From NCBI GenBank assembly GCA_027452145.1, contig DAIDHB010000415.1, positions 1 through 36,807 on the forward strand: a stretch of 36,807 nucleotides of DNA, in the 5' to 3' direction. Below are positions 1 through 7,919 of the stretch, one piece after another. Made by a program: the position numbers and the translations under genes. How positions within the stretch are numbered: the stretch's first letter is position 1; each line of letters starts with the position of its first letter. The notes under the pieces were generated by a model, which saw nothing but the letters and a program-made list of their open reading frames with translations, ran no database searches and was not told where the DNA came from. The stretch comes from Planctomycetales bacterium. GTDB lineage: Bacteria > Planctomycetota > Planctomycetia > Isosphaerales > Isosphaeraceae.

Positions 1-1
1 G

Positions 2-139
2 CCCCCCGGCTACGTCCTGATGCCCACTTCGTGGGCTTCCGGCACCGACTCGAACCTCCATCTCTCGCCCGTGCGCCATGCAACCGCAATGCGCTCTAAC
101 GATCCGGATGACGGCGAGCGCGAGGGGTTGGAACGATGA
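2..139 (+). CDS. Possible 3' end of an upstream gene (partial)
   Basis: The second forward frame is open from the window edge to a TGA that overlaps the ATG of the next gene (ATGA), which is the usual arrangement of co-translated genes. The 45 visible codons mostly end in G or C, as real genes here do. The visible residues, including the stretch LMPTSWASG, do not let me name a family. It could equally be a chance open frame, since only the tail is seen. Confidence 0.35.
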   Translation, partial: PPGYVLMPTSWASGTDSNLHLSPVRHATAMRSNDPDDGEREGLER

Positions 140-591
140 ACGTCACCGTCAGGACCGTCAGGCCGGAAGACCACTCCGAGTGGCTCCGCATGCGGAAGGC
201 GCTCTGGGAGGACTGCCCCGACGACCAGCAGGTCCGGGAGATGGAGGAGAACCGGGCGAGCGACGTCGACGCCGTCTTCGTCGCCGAGAGGTCCGGCGGC
301 GGGCTCTGCGGCTTGCTGGAGGCGGCCCTCCGCTCAAGGGCCAACGGCTGCGACGCGTCGCCGGTCGGCTACATCGAAGGGTGGTACGTCGACGAGGACG
401 TGCGGCGGGGTGGTGTCGGCCGGGCGCTCGTCGAGGCGGCGGAGGCCTGGGCGCGGTCGCGGGGATGCCGCCAGATGGCCTCCGACGCCGAGCTCTGGAA
501 CACGATCAGCCATGAGGCTCACGGGGCGCTCGGCTACGAGGAGACCGGCCGGCTCGTGCTTTTCAAGAAGGACCTGGATGGGCGGCAATAG
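136..591 (+). CDS. GNAT acetyltransferase, aminoglycoside 6'-N-acetyltransferase-like
   Basis: This 151-residue protein has the GCN5-related N-acetyltransferase fold, which moves an acetyl group from acetyl-CoA to an amine in the cytoplasm. The closest pattern I recognise is the AAC(6')-I group. The segment YIEGWYVDEDVRRGGVGRAL (about 76-95) carries the acetyl-CoA pyrophosphate-binding RRxGxGxxL motif, followed by ASDAELWNTISHEAHGALGY (about 116-135) and a C-terminal FKK, all in the order seen in that group. The length is normal for the family. The ATG has a GAGGGG ribosome site about 10 bases upstream and overlaps the stop of a possible upstream frame. Aminoglycoside modification is inferred from resemblance; a chromosomal planctomycete enzyme may well act on another amine. 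Confidence 0.88.
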   Translation: MNVTVRTVRPEDHSEWLRMRKALWEDCPDDQQVREMEENRASDVDAVFVAERSGGGLCGLLEAALRSRANGCDASPVGYIEGWYVDEDVRRGGVGRALVEAAEAWARSRGCRQMASDAELWNTISHEAHGALGYEETGRLVLFKKDLDGRQ

Positions 592-614
592 TGCGGCCGA
601 CGGGCGAAGCCCCA

Positions 615-666
615 CCTGGAGGAGCCGCTTGTCTGGGATTCACGTCCTTCGGGCGGCTTCTCCAGG
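615..666. terminator. Hairpin between convergent genes, likely bidirectional terminator
   Basis: CCTGGAGGAGCCGC (615-628) and GCGGCTTCTCCAGG (653-666) are complementary over 14 bases with one mismatch, around a 24-base loop. It sits between the stops of the acetyltransferase and the RNA ligase genes, which point at each other. There is no clear T tract, so the terminator role is inferred from position and stem strength. Confidence 0.5.
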
Positions 667-718
667 ACGGGTCGCCGCCGAGCCAGACGGCCAAGGGGCG
701 CCGTCGGCTCACCTTCGA

Positions 719-1816
719 TCAATGGTCGTCGGTCCCGCCCTTGCGGGCCAGGTAGTCGGCCGAGATCGACTTGAAGATCACCCGGCCCGAGCCGCCCAGC
801 GCGGGGTCGTACCGCTCGGTTACCGGCACCACGACACATCCCTCGCGGCCGCCGAACCGGCCCGCCTGATCGGGCGGGCACATCGTCGTCGGGCCGTAGG
901 TGTGCTCCTCGACGGCCGGCCACGAGAACGGCCCGCGGTAGAGGATCGGCACCGCCTCGACGCCGAACCGAGCGAGGACCTCGACCTTCTCGTCGTAGCC
1001 CAGGTACGCCCCGTCCACGGCGATGTCGAAGGCCCGGAAACCCTTGGCGCCGCCGGCCAGGCCGTAGGCCATGTCCTGCACGCCGCTGCCGTAGAGCTCG
1101 CCGAAGAGGACGACGTTGCGCTCGCCGGCGGCGAGGTGTTGCAGCAGGCTTCGCACCGCGTCGGTCATCGGCCGCCAGAAGTCGGAGGGCCTGCCCTTCG
1201 CATCCGTTTCCTTCCGCCGCACGTCGTTCGAACCGGCCATGAACTCGAGGGTTTCGCCCCCCTCGCCGGCGACCCGGATCAGCCCCACGCGGCAGTTCTT
1301 GCCGTGGAGCTTCTCGGTGATGACGACCTCCTCGCCGGGCCGCAGGACATCGGGAAAGTTGCGGATGTTCTCGATCTCGGTGTAGCGGTGGAACGCCGAC
1401 ACCGCGGGCAGGGCATCGCCGTCGGCGGGCCGCTCGGGCGGCTCGAACTTGATGACGCCGTAGTGCTCGCGCATGTCGCGGCCGACCTCCCACGCGGGAT
1501 CCACGGCGTGGTCGATCGTGCCGTAGCTCGGCTGACCCCGCAGCCGGGCCGCCCGGACCCGCAGGCCGGGTTGGCGGCTGCCGTCGATCTCCCTCGGCAG
1601 CGGGGCGAGGTACTTGCTGATCCCCAGGCGGTCGGCCAGCTCGGGCGGCATCACCGTGTCGGGCGGGAAGTACACGACCCGATCGCCCGCCTTCAGCCCG
1701 AGCGCCTTCTGGACGATCACCGGCCATCCCTTCACGGTGATGAATTCCAGAGCGTCGGCGTTCGGGTGCGGGACCACTTCCTTGACCTCGCAGACCTCGA
1801 CGACCAGCGTGCTCAT
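719..1816 (-). CDS. RNA ligase, DRB0094 (Deinococcus Rnl) family
   Basis: This 365-residue protein looks like the DRB0094-type RNA ligase, which uses ATP to seal 3'-OH/5'-phosphate ends in RNA, typically nicks in duplexes. The N-terminal 120 residues fit the family's OB-like domain (VVEVCEVKEVVPHPNADAL at the start, then LKAGDRVVYFPPDTVMP). The nucleotidyltransferase motif I is TEKLHGKN near residue 169, whose lysine would carry AMP. VVLFGELYG (motif III-like) and a C-terminal VIFKSISADYL (motif V-like) follow. The ATG at 1816 is chosen because GGAGG lies just upstream; the frame is open further upstream but that part has no coding look. It is transcribed alone and faces the acetyltransferase gene. 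Two tRNA-like genes start 240 bases upstream, which may matter for an RNA repair role. Confidence 0.88.
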   Translation of the reverse strand: MSTLVVEVCEVKEVVPHPNADALEFITVKGWPVIVQKALGLKAGDRVVYFPPDTVMPPELADRLGISKYLAPLPREIDGSRQPGLRVRAARLRGQPSYGTIDHAVDPAWEVGRDMREHYGVIKFEPPERPADGDALPAVSAFHRYTEIENIRNFPDVLRPGEEVVITEKLHGKNCRVGLIRVAGEGGETLEFMAGSNDVRRKETDAKGRPSDFWRPMTDAVRSLLQHLAAGERNVVLFGELYGSGVQDMAYGLAGGAKGFRAFDIAVDGAYLGYDEKVEVLARFGVEAVPILYRGPFSWPAVEEHTYGPTTMCPPDQAGRFGGREGCVVVPVTERYDPALGGSGRVIFKSISADYLARKGGTDDH

Positions 1817-1838
1817 GGGTGTCCTCCGGTTCGCACGG

Positions 1839-1866
1839 ATTCTATCGTTCGGGACTCGCCTGACAA
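1839..1866 (-). promoter_or_regulatory. Sigma-70-like promoter for the RNA ligase gene
   Basis: On the minus strand TTGTCA (1866-1861) is followed after 16 bases by TAGAAT (1844-1839), 22 bases upstream of the ligase ATG. Both boxes match four or more of the six consensus bases. The call rests on the match and position only. Confidence 0.5.
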
Positions 1867-2059
1867 GGACCCGGCGAGGCTGATCCCGGTTCGGGCCGGC
1901 CCGACACAGGACTATCGCCGGTTGCCGGAGGACCTCGAACCCCGGGAGGAATCGAGGTGTCATTCCTCACGGGGGCGAGGCTGGCGCGATCGCCCGGGAT
2001 CATCGTGAGCACACGGCGAGACAGATCGATCGGCATGCTCGTACCAGGAAACACCCAGC

Positions 2060-2132
2060 GAGGCCGTAGCTCAGCGGTAGAGCAGCCCGCTGCAAGGCGG
2101 GACGGCGGTCGGTTCGACTCCGACCGGCCCCG
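2060..2132 (+). tRNA. tRNA-like gene with abnormal anticodon arm (Cys-GCA or Ala-TGC uncertain)
   Basis: The sequence folds as a cloverleaf. The acceptor stem is GAGGCCG/CGGCCCC with an A-C mismatch at 2-71. The D arm is GCTC/GAGC with loop AGCGGTA, and the T arm is GTCGG/CCGAC with loop TTCGACT. The best anticodon stem, CCCGC/GCGGG (2086-2090, 2097-2101), leaves a loop of only six bases, TGCAAG, and two bases before the stem instead of one. Forcing a seven-base loop CTGCAAG would give anticodon GCA (Cys), but the stem then fails to pair. No CCA end is encoded. It may be a real isoacceptor read through an unusual fold, or a decaying copy of the tRNA-like gene 59 bases downstream. Confidence 0.6.
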
Positions 2133-2191
2133 CCGGGTCCCGAAATGCCTGGCATCCGACGTCCCCAGCTCTCACAATGGAGCCGCCCGGC

Positions 2192-2265
2192 GGGGCCGTA
2201 GCTCAGCGGTAGAGCGGCCGGACCCTCAATCCGGACGGCGGTCGGTTCGACCCCGACCGGCCCCG
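2192..2265 (+). tRNA. tRNA-like gene with abnormal anticodon loop (CTC by position)
   Basis: The acceptor stem is a perfect GGGGCCG/CGGCCCC. The D arm is GCTC/GAGC and the T arm GTCGG/CCGAC with the canonical TTCGA start. The anticodon stem CCGGA/TCCGG (2218-2222, 2230-2234) closes a seven-base loop CCCTCAA. Counting by position gives anticodon CTC, which would be glutamate, but base 33 is C where nearly all tRNAs have U, and there are two bases between the D and anticodon stems. Outside the anticodon arm it is almost identical to the tRNA-like gene at 2060, so the two arose by duplication. Specificity cannot be fixed by eye. Confidence 0.6.
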
Positions 2266-2299
2266 CCGGGACCACATCGAGGATTCGGGAGGGGCAGAT

Positions 2300-3682
2300 T
2301 TGACCCCGGATAAGGATCAGCGGCCCTTCGGCCCCGACGAGTGGTCGGCCTGCCTCAAGGTGCTGGAGGCGCTCGGCGATCAGCCGGATGCGGCGCCCGA
2401 CCCGGAGCGCCTCGGACGCCTGGTCGCGAGGCTCTATCGCAAGACCCGCCGGCGCCGCCGCAAGGCCGGCGCCCTGGACCGCCGCGAGCAGGATCGGGCC
2501 CTGATCGAGCGGACCGGCCGGGTCCGCGCCGTCCCTCGAATCGAGCTGACGCAGTCCGAACAGCCGGAAACACTGCCGGCCGCCGAGCGGCTACGATCGC
2601 GATCCCGCCGCTGTTACATCTGCAAGGGTCGATACCGGGAGGTTCACCCGTTTTACCACCTGCTCTGCCCGCCGTGCGCCCGGCTCAACGAGGCGAAGCG
2701 GCACCAGCGGGCCGACCTGGCCGGGCGGCGGGCGATCGTCACCGGGGGGCGGATCAAGATCGGTTACCAGACGGCGCTGAAGCTCCTCCGCGACGGGGCC
2801 GAGGTGCTGGTCACGACCCGGTTCCCGACCGAGGCCGCCCTGCGGTACGCCCGCGAGCCGGACTTCGACGCCTGGCGAGATCGCCTGCGGATCGAGCGGC
2901 TCGACCTTCGCGACCTACCGACGGTCCTGGCGTTCGCCGATCGCCTGGTGGCGGAGCTGCCGGCCCTGGAGATCCTCATCAACAACGCCGCCCAGACGGT
3001 ACGGCGGGCCCCCGACTACTGCGCCGAGGCCGAGGCCCTGGAGCGAACGGGCCTCGAGGCCCTGCCGGCGAACATCCGGCTGGTTCTCGGTGTCGATCCC
3101 GTGCGGGGGTTGCCCGGGGAGGCAGTGGGCGCGGGGGCGATCGCTCTCGAGAGAATCCCGGCGATCCCGGATCCCGGTGTCGAGCCGCCCGACCATCGCG
3201 AGGCGAATAGCTGGACCGCCCGGCTCGCCGAAGTGGCGCCGGTCGAATTGCTGGAGGTACTCCTGATCAACGCCACCGCGCCGTTCGTGCTGATCGGCCG
3301 CCTCCGGCCGCTGTTCGTGCGCTCGAGGTTCCCCGACCGTTACATCGTCAACGTCGCCGGGCTCGACGGGCAGTTCGGGCGGTCCACCAAGACCGATCGC
3401 CACCCGCATGTCAACATGAGCAAGGCGGCGCTCAACATGATCACCCGCACCTCGGCCGACGACTACGCCCGCGACGGCATCTGGATGAACAGCGTCGACG
3501 TCGGCTGGGTCACGCACGAAGGGGCGTATTCCACGAGACTGCGAAGGCGAGCCGAGGGGTTCGTGCCCCCGCTGGATGAGGTGGACGGAGCAGCACGGAT
3601 CTACGACCCGATCGTGCTCGGCGTGAACGGGCATCGCGAATTCGGGCGATTCTACAAGGACTATCGGCCGACGGCCTGGTGA
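2300..3682 (+). CDS. Zinc-ribbon plus short-chain dehydrogenase (SDR)-fold protein
   Basis: This 460-residue protein has a basic, Arg-rich N-terminus, then a CYIC...CPPC element near residues 105-126 that looks like a zinc ribbon. A Rossmann-fold SDR domain follows. The nucleotide-binding turn is IVTGGRIKIG (about 147-156) and the NNAA motif is ILINNAAQ near 225. The usual catalytic Ser and the Tyr of YxxxK are not there: the matching stretches read VNVAGLDG and HVNMSKAALNM, with the lysine kept but valine at the Tyr place. It may bind NAD(P) without normal dehydrogenase chemistry. The start is TTG at 2300 with GGAGGGG just upstream. It opens a same-strand run of three genes. The substrate is unknown. 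Confidence 0.75.
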   Translation: MTPDKDQRPFGPDEWSACLKVLEALGDQPDAAPDPERLGRLVARLYRKTRRRRRKAGALDRREQDRALIERTGRVRAVPRIELTQSEQPETLPAAERLRSRSRRCYICKGRYREVHPFYHLLCPPCARLNEAKRHQRADLAGRRAIVTGGRIKIGYQTALKLLRDGAEVLVTTRFPTEAALRYAREPDFDAWRDRLRIERLDLRDLPTVLAFADRLVAELPALEILINNAAQTVRRAPDYCAEAEALERTGLEALPANIRLVLGVDPVRGLPGEAVGAGAIALERIPAIPDPGVEPPDHREANSWTARLAEVAPVELLEVLLINATAPFVLIGRLRPLFVRSRFPDRYIVNVAGLDGQFGRSTKTDRHPHVNMSKAALNMITRTSADDYARDGIWMNSVDVGWVTHEGAYSTRLRRRAEGFVPPLDEVDGAARIYDPIVLGVNGHREFGRFYKDYRPTAW

Positions 3683-3722
3683 TGGGCCCGGTCGGCGAGA
3701 GGAAGCATCCCGGAGGAGCGGC

Positions 3723-4046
3723 ATGGCAGTCGGCACATTGTGGCGGCAGGGCGATATCCTGATCCAGCGGGTCGAGTCGATTCCGTCTCCCGCCCGCAAG
3801 CTCAAGCGCCCGATCCTGGCCTCCGGCGATTCGACGGGGCATCGCCATCAGGTCGAGGACCGGCGGACGGCCCGGTTGCTCTCGGTCGGCCAGGGCCGCG
3901 CCGCGCAGCTCTTCCTGGAGGTCGAGGCCGACGAGGCGAGCGTCGTGCATCCCGAGCACGACACGATCACCCTGCCCCGGGGGGTGTACCGGGTCTGGCG
4001 GCAGCGCGAGTTCGACGACGCGGGGTCCCGGTTCGTGGCTGACTAA
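3723..4046 (+). CDS. Small conserved protein, partner of the DUF6745-like gene
   Basis: This 107-residue protein begins with WRQGDILIQRV and contains SGDSTGHRHQVED and a C-terminal LPRGVYRVWRQREFD. I recognise the pattern of small planctomycete proteins with a GDxLI start, a GHxH element and a YRVxRQREY end, which are often found beside DUF6745 proteins. No activity is established to my knowledge. The two histidines of GHRH could bind metal, which is a guess. The ATG has a strong GGAGGAG site seven bases upstream, and only eight bases separate its stop from the next start, so the two are probably one operon. Confidence 0.75.
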   Translation: MAVGTLWRQGDILIQRVESIPSPARKLKRPILASGDSTGHRHQVEDRRTARLLSVGQGRAAQLFLEVEADEASVVHPEHDTITLPRGVYRVWRQREFDDAGSRFVAD

Positions 4047-4054
4047 GGGCCTAG

Positions 4055-5818
4055 GTGCGGGCGGACGTCATGGGTTTCCTGCTGCGAAAGCTCCTGGCAT
4101 GGCTGCGCGACCTTCCATTGCCGTTGCCGTTGCCGGACATGTCCGACGAGCCGGTCGGCGTGGCCGACCCGGAACTCGACGGCCCTGCGTTCGGCCAGTA
4201 CATCGGCACGGCGACCCAGTTCCCGGATCCCGGCAATCGTCCGCCAGTTCCCCCGCCGGGCTGGCGTGCCCCGCGGTTCGGCCATTCGGAGGCGGAGTAC
4301 TGGATCTGGAGGCGTTGGGTCCTCCTGCTCGCCTCCGGCCGGGCTCCAAAAGACCTGACGGTGGGCCATTCGCTCTCGCTGGCGAAGCTGCGCCTCCGCT
4401 CGCTGCCGGCTGGCCTGACCGTTCGCGGAGACCTCGACCTGCGTCAGTGCCAGCGGCTGAACCGGATCGGCGATGGCCTGTGGGTCTGGGGCGACCTGCT
4501 CATCGGCGGCCGGTGCGCCCAACAATCCCCGTGGGAGAAGCGCTGGCTCGCCGAGATCGGGCGAGCCAACATCCCACCGCTGGCCCTGCACGCCCTGAGC
4601 AAGGACGATCAGTGCCCGCTGGCGACGTTGCCGGCGGGCCTGCGGGTTGGCGGCGACCTGCGCCTCCGCAACTGCCGGCGGCTGGAGCGGTTGCCGGAAG
4701 ACCTGCAGGTGGGGCGGTCGATCGAGCTGGCGGGGTGCACGGCCCTGACGCGGCTGCCCGATCCCTTTGTGGTCCACGGCGACCTGACGATCAGCGGCGC
4801 CCGAAATCTGACCGCCCTGCCGGCCCATCTTTTGGTGAAGGGGAGCCTGCGGCTGATCGGGGCGCAGGTCGACCTGTTGCCCGAGGCCCTGGCCGTCGGC
4901 GGCGACCTGGTCCTGGAATGCTGCCCTCGCCTGGCGAGCCTGCCCGAAGGGCTGGCGATCGGCGGTAGCCTGGTCGTCCGCCGCTGCCCGATCGCCCGGC
5001 TTCCCGAGAGCTTGCGGGTGGGGCGCAACGTAATTCTTCATCGCCTGCGGGACCTGGAAGAAACACCCGCCGGCCTGTCGGCCCCCGGGCGCATCGAGCT
5101 GGTCCGCAGCCCGGCGCTGCGCCGGGTCGCACCGGGCCTGCGAGTGGGGACCGACCTGAATCTCCGCCGTTGCGCGGGCCTGCGAGAATTGCCCGACGGC
5201 CTGGTCGTCCCGGGCACACTCGACCTGCGGGGAAGCACCATGCTGGAGGATCTGCCGAAGGGGATGGAAATCGGATCGGACCTGGTCCGGACGCCGTTCG
5301 TGCCGGCTCTCCGCCTGGCGGACTGTCCTGCCCTGAAATCACTCCCGGACGACCTGGTCCTGGGCGGGCCGATCGAGGTCGCCGGGTCGGGCCTGCGAGA
5401 CCTGCCGGAGCAGCTCGCTCGCTCCGTCCAGCTCCTCTGGCGGGGGGTCGTTGTGCCGCCCGAGGTGGTCTTTCGGCCCGAGTCGCTCACGCCCGAGCAG
5501 ATCCTCGGCCAGCGGAATGCCGAGCTGCGCCGGGTGATCCTGGAGCGGGTCGGGCTGGATGAGGTTTTGCGGCGCGCCAGGGCCGAGATCCTGGACAGCG
5601 ACACCGACGCGGGCGGCGCGCGTCGGCTTGTGCTGGTCTGGTTGCCAGCGCGATGGGGACGAGCCCAGCCCCGCTGCTACCTTCGCTGCCGCTGTCCCTC
5701 GACGGGGCGGGAGTATCTGCTCCGGGTCCCGACCGAGACAAGGACATGCCGCGAGGCCGCCGCCTGGCTGGCGGGCTTCGACGATCCGGAGGCGTACCGT
5801 CCGGTTCACGAGACGTGA
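4055..5818 (+). CDS. DUF6745-like protein with leucine-rich-repeat-like array
   Basis: The 587-residue protein carries about fifteen repeats of roughly 20-23 residues of the form LPxGLxVxGDLxLxxC (about residues 105-465), a leucine-rich-repeat-like solenoid. The C-terminal 95 residues (NAELRRVILERVGLDEVL, then REYLLRVPTETRTCREAAAW and a final YRP) match the end of the DUF6745 family as I remember it. Such proteins have no settled function; a binding scaffold is the natural reading of the repeats. The start may be GTG at 4055 or ATG at 4070, and neither has a strong ribosome site. It follows the small 107-residue partner by eight bases. Confidence 0.75.
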   Translation: MRADVMGFLLRKLLAWLRDLPLPLPLPDMSDEPVGVADPELDGPAFGQYIGTATQFPDPGNRPPVPPPGWRAPRFGHSEAEYWIWRRWVLLLASGRAPKDLTVGHSLSLAKLRLRSLPAGLTVRGDLDLRQCQRLNRIGDGLWVWGDLLIGGRCAQQSPWEKRWLAEIGRANIPPLALHALSKDDQCPLATLPAGLRVGGDLRLRNCRRLERLPEDLQVGRSIELAGCTALTRLPDPFVVHGDLTISGARNLTALPAHLLVKGSLRLIGAQVDLLPEALAVGGDLVLECCPRLASLPEGLAIGGSLVVRRCPIARLPESLRVGRNVILHRLRDLEETPAGLSAPGRIELVRSPALRRVAPGLRVGTDLNLRRCAGLRELPDGLVVPGTLDLRGSTMLEDLPKGMEIGSDLVRTPFVPALRLADCPALKSLPDDLVLGGPIEVAGSGLRDLPEQLARSVQLLWRGVVVPPEVVFRPESLTPEQILGQRNAELRRVILERVGLDEVLRRARAEILDSDTDAGGARRLVLVWLPARWGRAQPRCYLRCRCPSTGREYLLRVPTETRTCREAAAWLAGFDDPEAYRPVHET

Positions 5819-5873
5819 GGGGCCTGACGCCGGCCAATCGACGAATCCCGGCTGGACAACGCGACTCGCCGGG

Positions 5874-6629
5874 TCACCCGATCCGAAGCTCGGTCCTCAC
5901 GCCCCGCAGGTCCATCTCGTACTCGATCCCGACGATCGGCGGGCGGCTGTAGAACCAGCGAATGCCGTGAACCGCGGCCAGTCCGGCCCTCCCGAGGATG
6001 ATCTCCGGGAGCAAGGGCTCGACGGGGTGGATCGTGTAGACGTCGATGGCCGTGACATCGGACCAGTCGCCGCCGAGCCCTCGCAAACGATTCTCCATGA
6101 GGTCCATGACAAACCCGGCCTTGGCAGCGATGCCCGCCGGGGAGGTGTCGCCGGCCCGATGGATACCCTCGGCCGCCAGCACCCCCTCGGGCAGCTCCCC
6201 GGCGCCGGCGACGACGAAGGTCGGCGGCAAGGAGGGATCGCACGGCCGCGAATACGAGAAGCCGTACAGGGCGGGCTCGGCCGGCGGGGCCGCCGCCGGT
6301 GCGACGTTGGTCCGGGCGACGGGGTTCACGCCGTCGACGAACAGCCCCCAGCCCTCGAGGATCCGGGCATATTCAGCGTTGAACTCGCCGAATCCCTGGA
6401 ACGAGAAGGGAGCCGGCGAGCGGAGCTCGATGCCACAGAGCGCGGCCTTCGGACGCCCCTCGGCCGCCAGCCGGGTCGCGATGAGATCGAATCCCTGGGC
6501 ATAAGGAACAGGGCGATGGAGCGTGACGTGGGCGATCTCGAAGCCCGGCTTCGAGGCCACGCCGCACGAGTACGGGGCGATCCCGGGCAGGAAGCGGTAG
6601 TCACCCGAGGGATGGTCGATCAGGGGCAT
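5874..6629 (-). CDS. CnbZ-like / RidA-related protein
   Basis: The 251-residue protein resembles the group annotated as 2-amino-5-chloromuconate deaminase CnbZ, a double-length relative of the YjgF/RidA fold. Shared elements are GDYRFLPGIAPYSCGVA near the start, FEIAHVTLHRPVP, DGVNPVARTNV, TFVVAGAGELPEG, RAGDTSPAGIAAKAGFVM and a final EYEMDLRGV. RidA relatives hydrolyse reactive imines or enamines in the cytoplasm. Here there are no aromatic-degradation genes nearby, so the named substrate is unlikely and general deamination or imine clearance is more plausible. The ATG at 6629 is preferred over a longer frame because the family similarity starts right after it. It converges with the DUF6745-like gene. 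Confidence 0.7.
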   Translation of the reverse strand: MPLIDHPSGDYRFLPGIAPYSCGVASKPGFEIAHVTLHRPVPYAQGFDLIATRLAAEGRPKAALCGIELRSPAPFSFQGFGEFNAEYARILEGWGLFVDGVNPVARTNVAPAAAPPAEPALYGFSYSRPCDPSLPPTFVVAGAGELPEGVLAAEGIHRAGDTSPAGIAAKAGFVMDLMENRLRGLGGDWSDVTAIDVYTIHPVEPLLPEIILGRAGLAAVHGIRWFYSRPPIVGIEYEMDLRGVRTELRIG

Positions 6630-6805
6630 GGCTTGGGGTCCAGGGGTCAATTGCGATCGGACGGGCCAGGATTGGGGCGGCGGCAGGAAGTCTTCAAGGC
6701 CGGGGACCGTCGCCGGTATCGTAGCCTGGTGAGGCACGAACCGCCAGGACACGATATGTTGAGGATGGTTTCTGCGTCCGCGAGCCGGCCGACGGTGGGA
6801 TTCTC

Positions 6806-7735
6806 ATGAGTGACATGAACGAGCAAACGGAGCCCGCCCCGGAGCCGGGCGTCCGGTCGCGCGGGGCCGCCTCCATCCGGGCCCTCCTTCTCGGACGGGG
6901 TCGGTTCGAGGATGGCACACACTCGAAAAGGCGGCGGTGGCTTGTCCTGGCGGTCCGGGTCTCGGTCGCCGTGATTGCCCTGTGGCTGCTGGCGGCCTAT
7001 GTCGTCCTGCCGGCGCTCTGGCGGCATTACGAGCATCACCCGTCGCTGGAAGACGCCCCCAAGACGACCGTCACGGCCCAGGGCATCCCCGGGGATCCGC
7101 TGAACGTCGGCCTGATCGGCACGCAGGATCAGGTCGTCCGGGCGATGCTCGAATCCGGCTGGAGCCCGGCCGACCCGGTGACGCTGAGGTCCAGCCTGCA
7201 CATCGCCGGCAGCGTCGTGCTGGATCGTCCGTATGCCGATGCCCCGGTGAGCCCGCTGTTTCTCTTCGGGCGGAAGCAGGATCTGGCCTTCGAGAGGCCG
7301 GTGGGCAAGAGCGCCGCCCATCGCCACCATGTCCGATTCTGGCGGGCGCCCGAGCTGGGGCAAGGCGGGGTGCCGCTCTGGATCGGGGCCGTGACCTATG
7401 ACCGAAGCGTCGGTCTGAGCCACCGGACCGGCCAGATCACCCACCACATCGGGCCCGACGTCGACGCCGAGCGCGATGCCCTGATCGTCGGGCTGCGCTC
7501 CGGGGGCTGGCTCGTGAAAATCTTCCAGGTCACGGGAGTCGGGGCGACCCTGATGGGCCGCAACGGCGGCGGCGATCGCTATGACACCGACGGCGAGCTG
7601 ACGGTCGGCGTGCTGGTCGCGGGAGACGTGAAGGACCATCGCCCCGAGCGGCTGGAGAACCCGGTGCCCGTGCAGATCAAGCAGCAGCTCTGGACGGCGA
7701 TCCGGCCGCTATTGAGGTCGTTGCCGGGGTCGTGA
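6806..7735 (+). CDS. LssY C-terminal domain membrane protein
   Basis: The 309-residue protein has a short charged cytoplasmic N-terminus, one membrane segment at about residues 48-71 (VSVAVIALWLLAAYVVLP) and a large exported part. The exported part matches the LssY_C domain: DPLNVGLIGTQDQVVRAML, GWSPADPVTLRSSLHIA, RPYADAPVSPLFLFGRKQDL, HHVRFWRAPE, RSVGLSHRTGQITHHIGPD and DGELTVGVL occur in the family order. LssY_C proteins often accompany PAP2-type phosphatases in membrane lipid or polyphosphate contexts, but none is seen here. It stands alone on the strand. Confidence 0.85.
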   Translation: MSDMNEQTEPAPEPGVRSRGAASIRALLLGRGRFEDGTHSKRRRWLVLAVRVSVAVIALWLLAAYVVLPALWRHYEHHPSLEDAPKTTVTAQGIPGDPLNVGLIGTQDQVVRAMLESGWSPADPVTLRSSLHIAGSVVLDRPYADAPVSPLFLFGRKQDLAFERPVGKSAAHRHHVRFWRAPELGQGGVPLWIGAVTYDRSVGLSHRTGQITHHIGPDVDAERDALIVGLRSGGWLVKIFQVTGVGATLMGRNGGGDRYDTDGELTVGVLVAGDVKDHRPERLENPVPVQIKQQLWTAIRPLLRSLPGS

Positions 7736-7919
7736 TCGGCACGGGCGGCACCGGGCCGGACCGGCTGCGGGATTGCGATCGCCGGCGGCCGGGGCGATGA
7801 TGGAGGGAACCTGACGGACGCCGCTCAGGAGGCTGGTTCCTCGATGGACTGGGTCGGGAAGGTCGAGTGGTAAGACGCCCGCAGCCATTGTCCTCGAAGG
7901 CATCAAGGGTTGAGTAGCC

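Noticed and set aside
410..2008. Plus-strand 532-codon frame across the RNA ligase
   Set aside because: Its residues are low in pattern and it is antisense to a well-supported ligase gene.
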